DNA from: CAZCTC01 sp964501335
GTDB lineage: Bacteria; Chloroflexota; Anaerolineae; B4-G1; SLSP01
NCBI GenBank assembly: GCA_964501335.1
Contig: CAZCTC010000038.1
Span: forward strand, 1-64,000
DNA length: 64,000 nucleotides
Direction of reading: 5' to 3'
Position numbers and translations under genes: made by a program. Within the stretch, counting starts at the first letter, position 1. Every line of letters starts with the position of its first letter. Positions 53,440-60,673 of the stretch are shown one piece after another. Under the pieces are notes generated by a model. The model was not told the DNA's origin, ran no database searches, and saw only the letters and a list, made by a program, of their open reading frames with translations.

Positions 53440-53483
53440 ACAACAAAAGTCCCCTGGATGTCATTCCAGGGGACTTTTGTTGT
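53440..53483. terminator. Bidirectional terminator after array 3
   Basis: Perfect 18-bp stem ACAACAAAAGTCCCCTGG with an 8-nt loop. T-rich on both strands (TTTTGTTGT). It serves array 3 on the plus strand and rnhA on the minus strand. Confidence 0.85.
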
Positions 53484-53529
53484 TCTGGTTCGGTTTAACA
53501 GGACGGTGTAGTATACCTTTGTGGGTTTT

Positions 53530-54348
53530 TTATTCCTTTGGCATAAATTCTAATTGGAGGGTTGGAATTTGAGTCTTTCCTTCTTCGTAGGCTGTATCCG
53601 GCGGTAAGTTGGGCTGTTTTATGCTTTGTGTAGATAGTTGATCGCACCGTTCGTTTTCTGGGATTCCGGCATGTCCTTTGACCCAACAGAATTCTACGGT
53701 ATGGGTTTTACATAGTTCCAATAGTTGCGCCCACAAATCAATATTTTCGGTTTTATTGTCTTTCTGGCGATACCAGCCATTGATCTGCCAACGTTGCGCC
53801 CATCCTAAGGTCATGGCATCAACTACATATTTTGAATCGCTATATAACGTTACCGGAGATGCTCGTTTCAAAGCTCGGAGTCCTTCAATACAAGCCTGCA
53901 ATTCCATGCGGTTATTGGTTGTTAACCGGAAACCACCGGATAGTTCTCGACGATGGATGATTCCTTGCGTATCTTTGAATAGCAACACTGCTCCATAGCC
54001 TCCTGGACCAGGGTTGGGATCACACCCTCCATCTGTAAAGATGACCACTTTGCTTGTATTTAATGCTGTTTGATAATCGATCGGTTGGAGAGCTTCAGTC
54101 TGAGGATCTGTAAAATGGTTTGCGGTGGGCCCCAATAACATGTCGATTTCGGCAAGCAAATCATCCACTTCATCCATTTCGTTCAGCCAGGCGCGAGCTT
54201 CTTGTAAGGTGGCAAACCCTTTGAAAAGTGCTTCGGGTATTCCCTGTACCTGATCGGCGGCACCTTCTTCTCCAAACCACTGGCGGTAAAGGCCGGGTTT
54301 GCGTCCATGAACGACAAGGTAATAGTTGTTCTTTTGTTTTTTGTTCAT
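53530..54348 (-). CDS. rnhA: RNase HI with N-terminal viroplasmin-like domain
   Basis: 272 residues. The N-terminal domain (YYLVVHGRKPGLYRQWFGEEG, residues 8-55) is the caulimovirus VI/viroplasmin-type RNA/DNA hybrid-binding domain. The RNase H domain has VVIFTDGGCDPNPGPGGYG (Asp), NNRMELQACIEGL (Glu), LYSDSKYVVD (Asp) and WVKGHAGIPENERCDQL (His, Asp), so the active site is complete. It cuts RNA in RNA/DNA hybrids. Stop and start lie between the array terminator and csx3; AT-rich relative to the cas genes. A CRISPR role is possible but not shown. Confidence 0.92.
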   Translation of the reverse strand: MNKKQKNNYYLVVHGRKPGLYRQWFGEEGAADQVQGIPEALFKGFATLQEARAWLNEMDEVDDLLAEIDMLLGPTANHFTDPQTEALQPIDYQTALNTSKVVIFTDGGCDPNPGPGGYGAVLLFKDTQGIIHRRELSGGFRLTTNNRMELQACIEGLRALKRASPVTLYSDSKYVVDAMTLGWAQRWQINGWYRQKDNKTENIDLWAQLLELCKTHTVEFCWVKGHAGIPENERCDQLSTQSIKQPNLPPDTAYEEGKTQIPTLQLEFMPKE

Positions 54349-54359
54349 AGCTAATGTCC

Positions 54360-55535
54360 TTATTCCAGCGGAATGAGGGTTCCCGGTGTAGGATCTTTTC
54401 CCACAATGACGACCGCGCCTTTGAGCTGGGGTTGGCGGACGGCGATCCAGTCGGCCTGGGCGGAGCGGGCGAGGGCGGCGTAGAGCCAGAGGGGGAGTTT
54501 GCCGCTGATGATCAGTCCGCCCTGGACTTTCGGCGGGGCCGGTAGGGGGAGGGTTTCTTCCAGGTCGATGTAGACTTCCGGCAGTTGGTAATGCAGAAGG
54601 GTGCCCTGCGGCAGGAGGGTGAGGGTGGTGGTGCAGACGGCTGAGGCGGCGGTCGGATCGGCCAGTTCGGGGACGGTCAGCCAGCCCCAGGCGGTATTGA
54701 AGAGGTAGAAGGGCGCCGGGACGGCGTGCCGGGCGAGGGCGGCATAGAGCCAGTTGGGACCGCGGCCGTAGACGGCCAGCGGTTGCTGCTCGGGTAGGTA
54801 ATCCAGGATGCGGGGCAGCTCTGCGGGATGCCAGGCGCGGGGATCGGCGCCGAAATGCTGGGCCAGTTTGTCCAGGTCCACGGTCAGTTCGGCGGGGGCC
54901 TGGGCCATGTGCCAGCGGTAGAGATCGAAGGGCAGGTCGGTGAAGAGCTGCGCCAGTCGTTCGATGAGGGCTTCGAAGGCCGGCCCTTCGGCCTGGCGGC
55001 CGCGCTCCAATCCGGCCAGGGTGCCGTGGACCAGCGGTTCGGTGGTCTCCAGGTGGTTGAGGCCGGGCAGGTCGCTGTGCAGATCGCCCAGCAGGATCAG
55101 GCCATGGCGGCGCATCCGTTGCGCCCAGATTTCATGCGATTCGGCGTCGGGCGTCAAGAGGACAGCGTGGGTGCAGTCGTCGAGCAGGGTTTCCTGTTCC
55201 AGGGTGGGCAGTCCGCCCAGATCGACCAGCAAGGGCAGATGGCGGTGGGCCAGGTCGCGCCGGAGACGGGGAAGCCAGGCCTCGCTGCTGGCGCCTTTGA
55301 TCCGCAGGTGGCGCACGTCTTGCGGCTCGGAGGTCAGAAACCAGTCGCCTTCGTAGTCGGGGGGATAGGCGCGCAGCAGGTAGTGGGGGATGCCGCGTTC
55401 GCGCAGCGCTCGCGTCAGGCTGTAGGCCAGGACGGATTTTCCGCTGTGCGGCGGTCCACCCAGGGCGACGGCAGGTAATAAGTTGAAGCCGACTTGACTA
55501 TTTTCGTTGAAATTTCTATAATTTGTAAGTGCCAC
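54360..55535 (-). CDS. csx3: Csx3 (Crn3) ring nuclease-like protein fused to an N-terminal P-loop NTPase
   Basis: 391 residues, GTG start at 55535 (AAGGAG 12 nt upstream). N-terminal NTPase: GGPPHSGKSVLAYSL (Walker A, about 26-40) and LLVDLGGLP. The C-terminal half holds two Csx3-like units: a degenerate one (LAVYGRGPNWLYAALARH, about 250-267) and a standard one (GLIISGKLPLWLYAALARSA then AVRQPQLKGAVVIVGKD, about 342-385). The known family (AF1864) has the same GxGPxWL and AVYDPRLGAVVV pattern. Csx3 degrades cyclic tetra-adenylate. Its 5' end overlaps that of the divergent CARF-LuxR gene. The tail pieces are duplicated at 46.3 kb. Confidence 0.82.
   Translation of the reverse strand: MALTNYRNFNENSQVGFNLLPAVALGGPPHSGKSVLAYSLTRALRERGIPHYLLRAYPPDYEGDWFLTSEPQDVRHLRIKGASSEAWLPRLRRDLAHRHLPLLVDLGGLPTLEQETLLDDCTHAVLLTPDAESHEIWAQRMRRHGLILLGDLHSDLPGLNHLETTEPLVHGTLAGLERGRQAEGPAFEALIERLAQLFTDLPFDLYRWHMAQAPAELTVDLDKLAQHFGADPRAWHPAELPRILDYLPEQQPLAVYGRGPNWLYAALARHAVPAPFYLFNTAWGWLTVPELADPTAASAVCTTTLTLLPQGTLLHYQLPEVYIDLEETLPLPAPPKVQGGLIISGKLPLWLYAALARSAQADWIAVRQPQLKGAVVIVGKDPTPGTLIPLE
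55494..55522 (+). promoter_or_regulatory. Consensus promoter giving a leaderless CARF-LuxR transcript
   Basis: TTGACT (55494-55499), 17 bp, TATAAT (55517-55522). The expected start base, about 7 nt downstream, coincides with the GTG start codon at 55529, and no ribosome site is present. A GAAATTTC palindrome (55509-55516) abuts the -10. The promoter lies inside the 5' end of csx3, so the two divergent genes may interfere with each other. Confidence 0.68.
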
Positions 55536-56404
55536 AGCTATACACTACTCCTTTTGATGATCCTGTTACAGCGTTGATCACATTGGGCGGGCAGGCACAG
55601 GTGGCGACCTGGGCGTTGGATTATCTTTTGGCCCAGGGGGAGCCGATTTCGGCTGTGTTGATCCTCCATCTTTCTCCGGAAGATCCCCGGGTGCAGCGGG
55701 CGCTGGAACAGTTGAGCGAAGCCTTTGCCGGCGATCGGTACGCCGGACGGCCGGTGAGTTATCGCCGACTGACTCTGGAATCGCGCGGTCGGGCGCTGGA
55801 TGCGATCTCAGATGCGCAGGAAGCCGAGTCCGTCTGGGTGCTGGCCCGCGATCTGGTGGGCGAGCTGAAGCGAATCGGCCGGCGGCTGCATGTCTGCATT
55901 GCCGGCGGGCCGCGGATTCTGGCGCTGACGTTGACCAATGCTTTGATGTTGCAGGGCGATCATCGCGATCGACTCTGGCATCTTTACACGCCCCGGCCCT
56001 TTATGGAAGCCGCCCGCGACGGCGCGATCCTCCATGCGCCGCCGGACGCCGGGGTGAAATTGATCCCCGTGCCCCTGGCGCCGCTCGGCGCCTATTTCCC
56101 TCAATTGCAGGCGCTGGCGCGGCCCCAATCGCCGCCGCCTCCGGGCTCTCTGCTCGATACGATGCGCTGCCAGGCGGTCTGGGATCATCTCAAGCCGCGC
56201 GAGCGCGAGGTGCTGCGCGTCCTGGCTCAAGGGCCGACGCTGCAGGAAGCCGCCGCGCAGCTGGGAATTGTGCTCAAGACGTTGGACAGCCATAAGACCT
56301 CCATTCTGGCCGAGTGCCGGGCGGCCTGGGAGCTGCCGGACGATGCCCACCTTACCTATTACTTCCTGCGTGAAAAGTTCGGTCCCTGGTTTACTCTAAC
56401 ATAA
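55529..56404 (+). CDS. CARF-domain protein with C-terminal LuxR-type HTH
   Basis: 291 residues, GTG start. The CARF domain is of the Cas_NE0113/Csx1-like type (about 1-180): ALITLGGQAQVATWALDYLL at the first strand, and HVCIAGGPRILALTLTNALMLQG (about 123-145), the ligand-binding GG region. After a Pro-rich linker (about 205-212), residues 222-270 are a LuxR/GerE-type helix-turn-helix: LKPREREVLRVLAQGPTLQEAAAQLGI...LDSHKTSILAE. CARF domains bind cyclic oligoadenylate made by Cas10. Fusion to a DNA-binding domain predicts a signal-responsive transcription factor (compare archaeal Csa3, which has a winged helix). Confidence 0.82.
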   Translation: MPQLYTTPFDDPVTALITLGGQAQVATWALDYLLAQGEPISAVLILHLSPEDPRVQRALEQLSEAFAGDRYAGRPVSYRRLTLESRGRALDAISDAQEAESVWVLARDLVGELKRIGRRLHVCIAGGPRILALTLTNALMLQGDHRDRLWHLYTPRPFMEAARDGAILHAPPDAGVKLIPVPLAPLGAYFPQLQALARPQSPPPPGSLLDTMRCQAVWDHLKPREREVLRVLAQGPTLQEAAAQLGIVLKTLDSHKTSILAECRAAWELPDDAHLTYYFLREKFGPWFTLT

Positions 56405-56421
56405 AATTTCCTCGAATGCAT

Positions 56422-56486
56422 CAGAGAAACCTCTGAAAAACTCTGGAGGTTTCTCTGTGGCAGTCACCATTGCAGACGACTATACT
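56422..56486 (+). promoter_or_regulatory. Regulated promoter of csx15 with two CAGAG-N4-CTCTG boxes
   Basis: Box 1 CAGAGAAACCTCTG (56422-56435), box 2 TGGAGGTTTCTCTG (56444-56457), then weak -35 TGGCAG (56458-56463), 17 bp, -10 TATACT (56481-56486). The boxes centre near -65 and -43 from the likely start, the usual place for a LuxR-type activator. The whole arrangement recurs at 56927-56992. Confidence 0.62.
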
Positions 56487-56540
56487 GACAACGTTGCTCA
56501 CAGGTTCCCCTCCGGACCTGAAACGATGGATGGAGGTCTG

Positions 56541-56921
56541 ATGCTGATCCTGAATTACTCTCACCCTCTCACGGCGTCTCAACTGGCTCAATTGGAAGCG
56601 CTGACCGGCGAAAAGGTGGACGAAGTGCGCACTATCCCCGTGCAACTGGATCCCGAACAACCTTTTACCGGGCAGATTGTCGAGCTGGTTGAAGCGGCCG
56701 GTCTCTCCCCCGAGGAATGGCAGACGATCCCCTTGTTGCTGGTGTTGCCCGGCCTGAATTTCGCGGCGGTGGCCCTGCTGGCGGAAGTGCACGGGCGGGC
56801 CGGTTATTTCCCTTCAGTGGTGCGGCTGCGCCCCGTGGCCGATGCGGTTCCGCTGCGGTATGAGATTGCGGAGATCCTGAATTTGCAGGCGATCCGCGAT
56901 GCAGCTCGAAAGCGGCGGTGA
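56541..56921 (+). CDS. csx15: Csx15-like CRISPR-associated protein
   Basis: 126 residues from the ATG at 56541 (TGGAGGTCTG upstream); the frame extends upstream but without a ribosome site. Family pattern: LNYSHPLTASQLAQLEALTG at the N-terminus, VQLDPEQPFTGQIVELVEAAG, LSPEEWQTIPLLLVLPGLN, and GRAGYFPSVVRLRPV. Csx15 occurs in type III loci; its role is not established. First gene after the CARF-LuxR gene, with its own promoter. Assignment from memory of the family. Confidence 0.65.
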   Translation: MLILNYSHPLTASQLAQLEALTGEKVDEVRTIPVQLDPEQPFTGQIVELVEAAGLSPEEWQTIPLLLVLPGLNFAAVALLAEVHGRAGYFPSVVRLRPVADAVPLRYEIAEILNLQAIRDAARKRR

Positions 56922-56926
56922 AAATT

Positions 56927-56992
56927 CAGAGGTTTCTCTGAGTGAAATTCAGAGGTTTCTCTGTGGTGAAGGGAGGTGGAAATTTTTATACT
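56927..56992 (+). promoter_or_regulatory. Second promoter with the same two boxes
   Basis: Box 1 CAGAGGTTTCTCTG (56927-56940), box 2 identical (56950-56963), weak -35 TGGTGA (56964-56969), 17 bp, -10 TATACT (56987-56992). Box spacing is 23 bp here and 22 bp at the csx15 promoter. It drives the rest of the type III-D operon. Confidence 0.62.
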
Positions 56993-57075
56993 GAAGGGGA
57001 TCTTATTGCAGGGATAGGGAACCCAAGAAAGCATCTATTTTGCGGATGAGTAGCGTTAAGGAAAGGAGTCGGCTC

Positions 57076-57561
57076 ATGGAAAATCCCCCGGTTAGTCTGG
57101 AACTGGCTTTACAGGCGGCGATGCGGCGGCAAATGGATGAGATTGTCAGGGCGGCCAACGGCGATGCGGCATTGCTGGATGGCGCCCCGCGGGGCCGAGG
57201 ATTGGAAAGAAAGCAGCTGAGCAATGTGTTGAGTGTAGCGGAGGAAAGCCAATCTTTGCTGGTGGTGACCAATTTCATCCGTTATCAGATGGGGCGGGAG
57301 CGGATTGGGAAAGCCTGGTGCCATAACAATTTCGGGCAACGACTGGTCTGGCAGATTGAGGATCCCGAAGGGGTGGTATCTCGCCAGACAATTCAGGTTT
57401 TGGAACTATTGCTAGATGAGTGTAAGGCTTCCGAGGCCTGGCATAAACGGATCAGTTATGAGTTGATGAAGTCTTACCTGGGCTATTTACAGCGGGCTTT
57501 TGTTTACGGCAGCAAGGGGCCCGCCGGTGCCTGGCAGGATTTGCGCCAGGCGGCTGGCTAA
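57076..57561 (+). CDS. Small helical protein, Cas11/Csm2-like subunit candidate
   Basis: 161 residues from the ATG at 57076 (AAAGGAGTCGGCTC upstream). All-helical, with KQLSNVLSVAEESQSLLVVTNFIRYQMGR (about 68-95), then FGQRLVWQIED and a C-terminal helix pair (RISYELMKSYLGYLQRAFVYG). The NFIRYQ(I/M)GR pattern recurs in small genes of type III loci. A small subunit lines the non-target side of the complex, and this is the likely role; Csm2 itself is less certain. Confidence 0.5.
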   Translation: MENPPVSLELALQAAMRRQMDEIVRAANGDAALLDGAPRGRGLERKQLSNVLSVAEESQSLLVVTNFIRYQMGRERIGKAWCHNNFGQRLVWQIEDPEGVVSRQTIQVLELLLDECKASEAWHKRISYELMKSYLGYLQRAFVYGSKGPAGAWQDLRQAAG

Positions 57562-57571
57562 GGAGGGTGAG

Positions 57572-58399
57572 ATGTTCGGTGAATTAAAGGATTGTCTGAC
57601 TGTGAAGGGGACGTTGGTAGCGCTGACCGGGTTACGGATCGGTACGGGGCGGGCTACGGCTACGGTAGGCACCGATTTGCCGGTGCTGCGCAATGTGCAG
57701 GGCGAACCGTTTATCCCCGGCAGCAGCCTGAAAGGGGTGCTGCGCAGTTATCTGGAAGCCTTGGTGCGCGGGATGGTGGGGGCGGAAGTCGATCCTGGAT
57801 TATTTGCCTGCGATCCTACCAACGAAGAGAGCCGTTGTATTTCTTCGCGGGGACTTCGGCAGTTGAAGCAGGCGCATGTGCAGGATGATGCCGGTTTGAC
57901 TCAGGCGGTCTGGGAGCACTCCTGCCTGCTGTGCCGTACTTTTGGATCGTCAGGGCTGGCCTCTCATGTGCAGATTCAGGATGCGCCGGTGTTGCGGGGA
58001 CAGTGGGCCGGGCAATTTGAGGTGCGGGACGGCGTCGCGATCGATCGGGATAAGGGGACGGCGGTCAACGGCAAGCTTTATGATTATGAAGTCGTTCCGG
58101 CCGGCACGCCCTTTGCTTTGGAGCTGCGGTTGGATAATCCGGAGTCCTGGCAGTCGGGCCTGATCTGGCTGGGAATCCGGGCCCTGGAGAAGGGGGAGAT
58201 TGCGGTGGGGGGCTTTACGACTCGCGGGCTGGGATGGATGGAGTTGCAGGAGGTGACGGCGCATTTCACGCCGGCCGATCAGTTGTTAAATCGATTGGCG
58301 GGCGGCGCTTCAACCCGGCCCGTTGACGCGGCTCTGGCCCAATCCTGGGTGCGTTCTTTGCGGAATCAGGTGCAGGCGATGGAGGGGAACCATGCATAA
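57572..58399 (+). CDS. Cas7-like RAMP protein (Csm3/Csx7 type), catalytic Asp present
   Basis: 275 residues; AAGGAGGGTGAG precedes the ATG. RAMP motifs: LTGLRIGTGRATATVGTD (Asp35 in the position of the Csm3 RNase Asp), PFIPGSSLKGVLRSYLE, the Cys motif CLLCRTFGSSG, and the C-terminal Gly loop GGFTTRGLGWME. Such backbone subunits bind crRNA and cut target RNA every 6 nt. First of four Cas7-like genes. Confidence 0.85.
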   Translation: MFGELKDCLTVKGTLVALTGLRIGTGRATATVGTDLPVLRNVQGEPFIPGSSLKGVLRSYLEALVRGMVGAEVDPGLFACDPTNEESRCISSRGLRQLKQAHVQDDAGLTQAVWEHSCLLCRTFGSSGLASHVQIQDAPVLRGQWAGQFEVRDGVAIDRDKGTAVNGKLYDYEVVPAGTPFALELRLDNPESWQSGLIWLGIRALEKGEIAVGGFTTRGLGWMELQEVTAHFTPADQLLNRLAGGASTRPVDAALAQSWVRSLRNQVQAMEGNHA

Positions 58400-59330
58400 G
58401 CGGTTGTTGAATGAAGCTATCCTGGAGCTGACGATCCATCCGGAGGGACCGATTTTGATCAAAGCCGGCGACACGGGGGCCGATCCCACCCGGCCGGATA
58501 TGGAATTTGTGCGGACCCGGCAAAATGGGGTTTCGGTGGTTTATCTGCCCGGGCCCAGCCTTAAAGGAGTGATCCGCAGCCATTGTGAGCAGATTGTGCG
58601 GACGGTCAAGGCGGCGGCTTGTTGCAATCCGGTGATCAGACCCGAATCTTGCACGGAGCTCTCGGGGCTTAAACAGGATCAACCCGGCGAGTATGTCCAT
58701 GCGCATTCTTGCTTTGTCTGCCAGATGTTCGGTAATCAGGTATTGGCCGGGCGGGTGCGGACCGCGGACGCCTATCCAGTGGATCCGAAAAAGGTCCATA
58801 CGGAAGAACGCAACGGCGTGGCCATCGATCGGGTTTTCGGATCGGTGGCGGTCGGCCCTTTTCAGATAGAAGTTCTCACGGAGGGCGATTTCCAGACCCG
58901 GATTGCCGTGCGCAATTTTACTGTGGCCCAATTGGGACTGCTGGCGCTGGCGTTGCGCGATTTGAAGCTGGGCCGGGTCGGGGTGGGATTCGGCAAAAGC
59001 CGGGGCCTGGGCCATGTGACGGCCAGTTTTGACCGCCTGACCTTCCAGTATACCCGACCGCCGGCTGATCCGCGCCATTTAGAGGGGGCGGCCTTGTTGC
59101 TGGGGGCAATGGAAGCCGGGAAATACGGCTATGTTTCTGCTGCGGCTGCGCCGTTTGGGTATATGGATTTGAATCAGGATCAGGGCTCTGAATTGCCGGC
59201 CGGGTTGGTTTTCCAGAAAAACGATTGGGAAGAATGGGTGCTGGAGGTGCCGGGGGAGCAGATCGAGGCGGTTTGGAAAACCTGTATTCCGTCCTGGCGC
59301 GGGGCGGTGCGTCTGGCAGGAGGTGCTTGA
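58392..59330 (+). CDS. Cas7-like RAMP protein, second
   Basis: 312 residues, start overlapping the previous stop by 8 bp (GGAGGGGAACC upstream). IKAGDTGADPTRPDMEFVRT (Asp region), YLPGPSLKGVIRSHCEQ, CFVCQMFGNQVLAG and GFGKSRGLGHV match the Csm3-like fold. A C-terminal extension of about 90 residues (AMEAGKYGYVSAAAAPFGY) is not in the first protein. Together with csx10 and HD-less cas10 it marks a type III-D complex. Confidence 0.82.
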   Translation: MHKRLLNEAILELTIHPEGPILIKAGDTGADPTRPDMEFVRTRQNGVSVVYLPGPSLKGVIRSHCEQIVRTVKAAACCNPVIRPESCTELSGLKQDQPGEYVHAHSCFVCQMFGNQVLAGRVRTADAYPVDPKKVHTEERNGVAIDRVFGSVAVGPFQIEVLTEGDFQTRIAVRNFTVAQLGLLALALRDLKLGRVGVGFGKSRGLGHVTASFDRLTFQYTRPPADPRHLEGAALLLGAMEAGKYGYVSAAAAPFGYMDLNQDQGSELPAGLVFQKNDWEEWVLEVPGEQIEAVWKTCIPSWRGAVRLAGGA

Positions 59331-60283
59331 TGGCTGGTCATCCTCCCATAGAAAAACCCTATGGTTTTGTGTCGATTGAACCGTTGGGGTCCGGCGACCG
59401 TGATCGGCCGGTAGGTCATGAGCAGTATCATCCCGGAACGGTGTCTGGTCAGTTCAAAGCGACATTGATTGTGGCTACCCCTTTGCATGTGGCGGCGGGC
59501 AGTATTCGGATGCAAGAGAAGAGCAAAACTCCACTGGTGCGGGAGATGACTCGTAAGAACGGCCAGCTCTGTGTGCCTGGATCGACGCTTAAAGGGGTGT
59601 TACGCACAGTGGTGGAATCCGTTACCCGGTCGTGTGTGCGAATCACGCACGCGGATCCCAGTCAATTGCCGACTGGGGCTGAAGGGTGTCGGGATCGGGA
59701 ATCCTTGTGTCTGGCTTGCCGGATGTTTGGGGCCCTGGGATTTGAGGGGCATGTGCGGATCGAAGATGCGGTGATGCGGTCGGATCAGGGAAAGCTGCGG
59801 GTGGTACGGATGCCGGTGTTGTTTATGCCGCGTTCCCAGACCCGGGCTTATGTAGCGAAAGGTTATGTGCGGGGGCGTAAGTTCTACCGGCATGGGCAGA
59901 CGGCGCTGGAAGCCAGCACACCGGTCGAGGTTCTGTTGCCGGAATCGCAATTGAGCTTTACGGTGCAGTTTGAGAACTTGAAGCCGGCAGAGTTGGGCGT
60001 GTTGTTGACCGCCATGGGATTGCACCCTGAATATAAATTCATGCTCAAACTGGGTGGGGGAAAGCCGGCCTGCTATGGTTCTCTTTTGGTGAAACCGAAT
60101 CGGCTGGAAGTCTGGGAAGATCCGCAGACCCTGTACGCCGATTATGATATTCAGAAGGTTGGCAAAACGCCGAAGCCTTATTTTGAAGCGGCCAATGCTG
60201 TGATCCTGGTCGGGCAATTGCGGGAGCTGATGCAGTTGTGGACTTATACGCCGCAGCGGCATTGTCCGGAAGGGAATTATTGA
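59330..60283 (+). CDS. Cas7-like RAMP protein, third, catalytic Asp apparently absent
   Basis: 317 residues (AGGAGGTGCTTG upstream; TGATG overlap). A 40-residue N-terminal extension precedes the RAMP fold: LHVAAGSIRMQEKSKTPLVREM (Lys/Thr in place of the usual Asp), CVPGSTLKGVLRTVVES, CLACRMFGALGFEG, LGGGKPACYGSLL. It is probably a backbone subunit without RNase activity. Confidence 0.8.
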   Translation: MAGHPPIEKPYGFVSIEPLGSGDRDRPVGHEQYHPGTVSGQFKATLIVATPLHVAAGSIRMQEKSKTPLVREMTRKNGQLCVPGSTLKGVLRTVVESVTRSCVRITHADPSQLPTGAEGCRDRESLCLACRMFGALGFEGHVRIEDAVMRSDQGKLRVVRMPVLFMPRSQTRAYVAKGYVRGRKFYRHGQTALEASTPVEVLLPESQLSFTVQFENLKPAELGVLLTAMGLHPEYKFMLKLGGGKPACYGSLLVKPNRLEVWEDPQTLYADYDIQKVGKTPKPYFEAANAVILVGQLRELMQLWTYTPQRHCPEGNY

Positions 60284-60285
60284 CC

Positions 60286-60657
60286 ATGGGCACCTATAAG
60301 ATGAGCGAACAGGATTTTAAGGTGGCCGATGCGCTTGCCTGGGAATTGAACGGCAAAGCCGATATCAACGAACTGGCCAAATGTGTGGGGTTTTTGCGCC
60401 AACGAGGGCGGACTGAGGATTTCTTCCAATATCTGGATCTGACCATTGGAGAGGGCAAAGCGGTGGTGCGTAGCCAGCAAACGCTGGATTATTACCGGGC
60501 CATTCGCAGCGCCTGCAAGAAACATTTGACCCCTTATGCTAACGATCCAGGGGCCATGTTACAGGTTTTGGGGTGGGCCGTGCGATTGATGCGGTATCAC
60601 GCGGTGCCCAAAGATTCGATCGCTTCTGGATCGCGGCCGACGGGCCGGCAGCATTAA
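60286..60657 (+). CDS. Small helical subunit candidate of the type III-D complex
   Basis: 123 residues. Predicted all-helical, with KVADALAWELNGKADINELAKCVGFLRQRGRTEDFFQYLD and YRAIRSACKKHLTPYANDPGAMLQVLGWAVRLMRYH. It ends 16 bp before cas10. Position and size fit a Cas11-like small subunit or Csx19, but I cannot tell these apart by sequence. Confidence 0.5.
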   Translation: MGTYKMSEQDFKVADALAWELNGKADINELAKCVGFLRQRGRTEDFFQYLDLTIGEGKAVVRSQQTLDYYRAIRSACKKHLTPYANDPGAMLQVLGWAVRLMRYHAVPKDSIASGSRPTGRQH

Positions 60658-60673
60658 GGGACGGAGGCATTTT

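Noticed and set aside
55529..56404. CARF protein as a Csm6/Csx1-type RNase
   Set aside because: No HEPN RxxxxH motif is visible; the C-terminus reads as a LuxR-type HTH instead.
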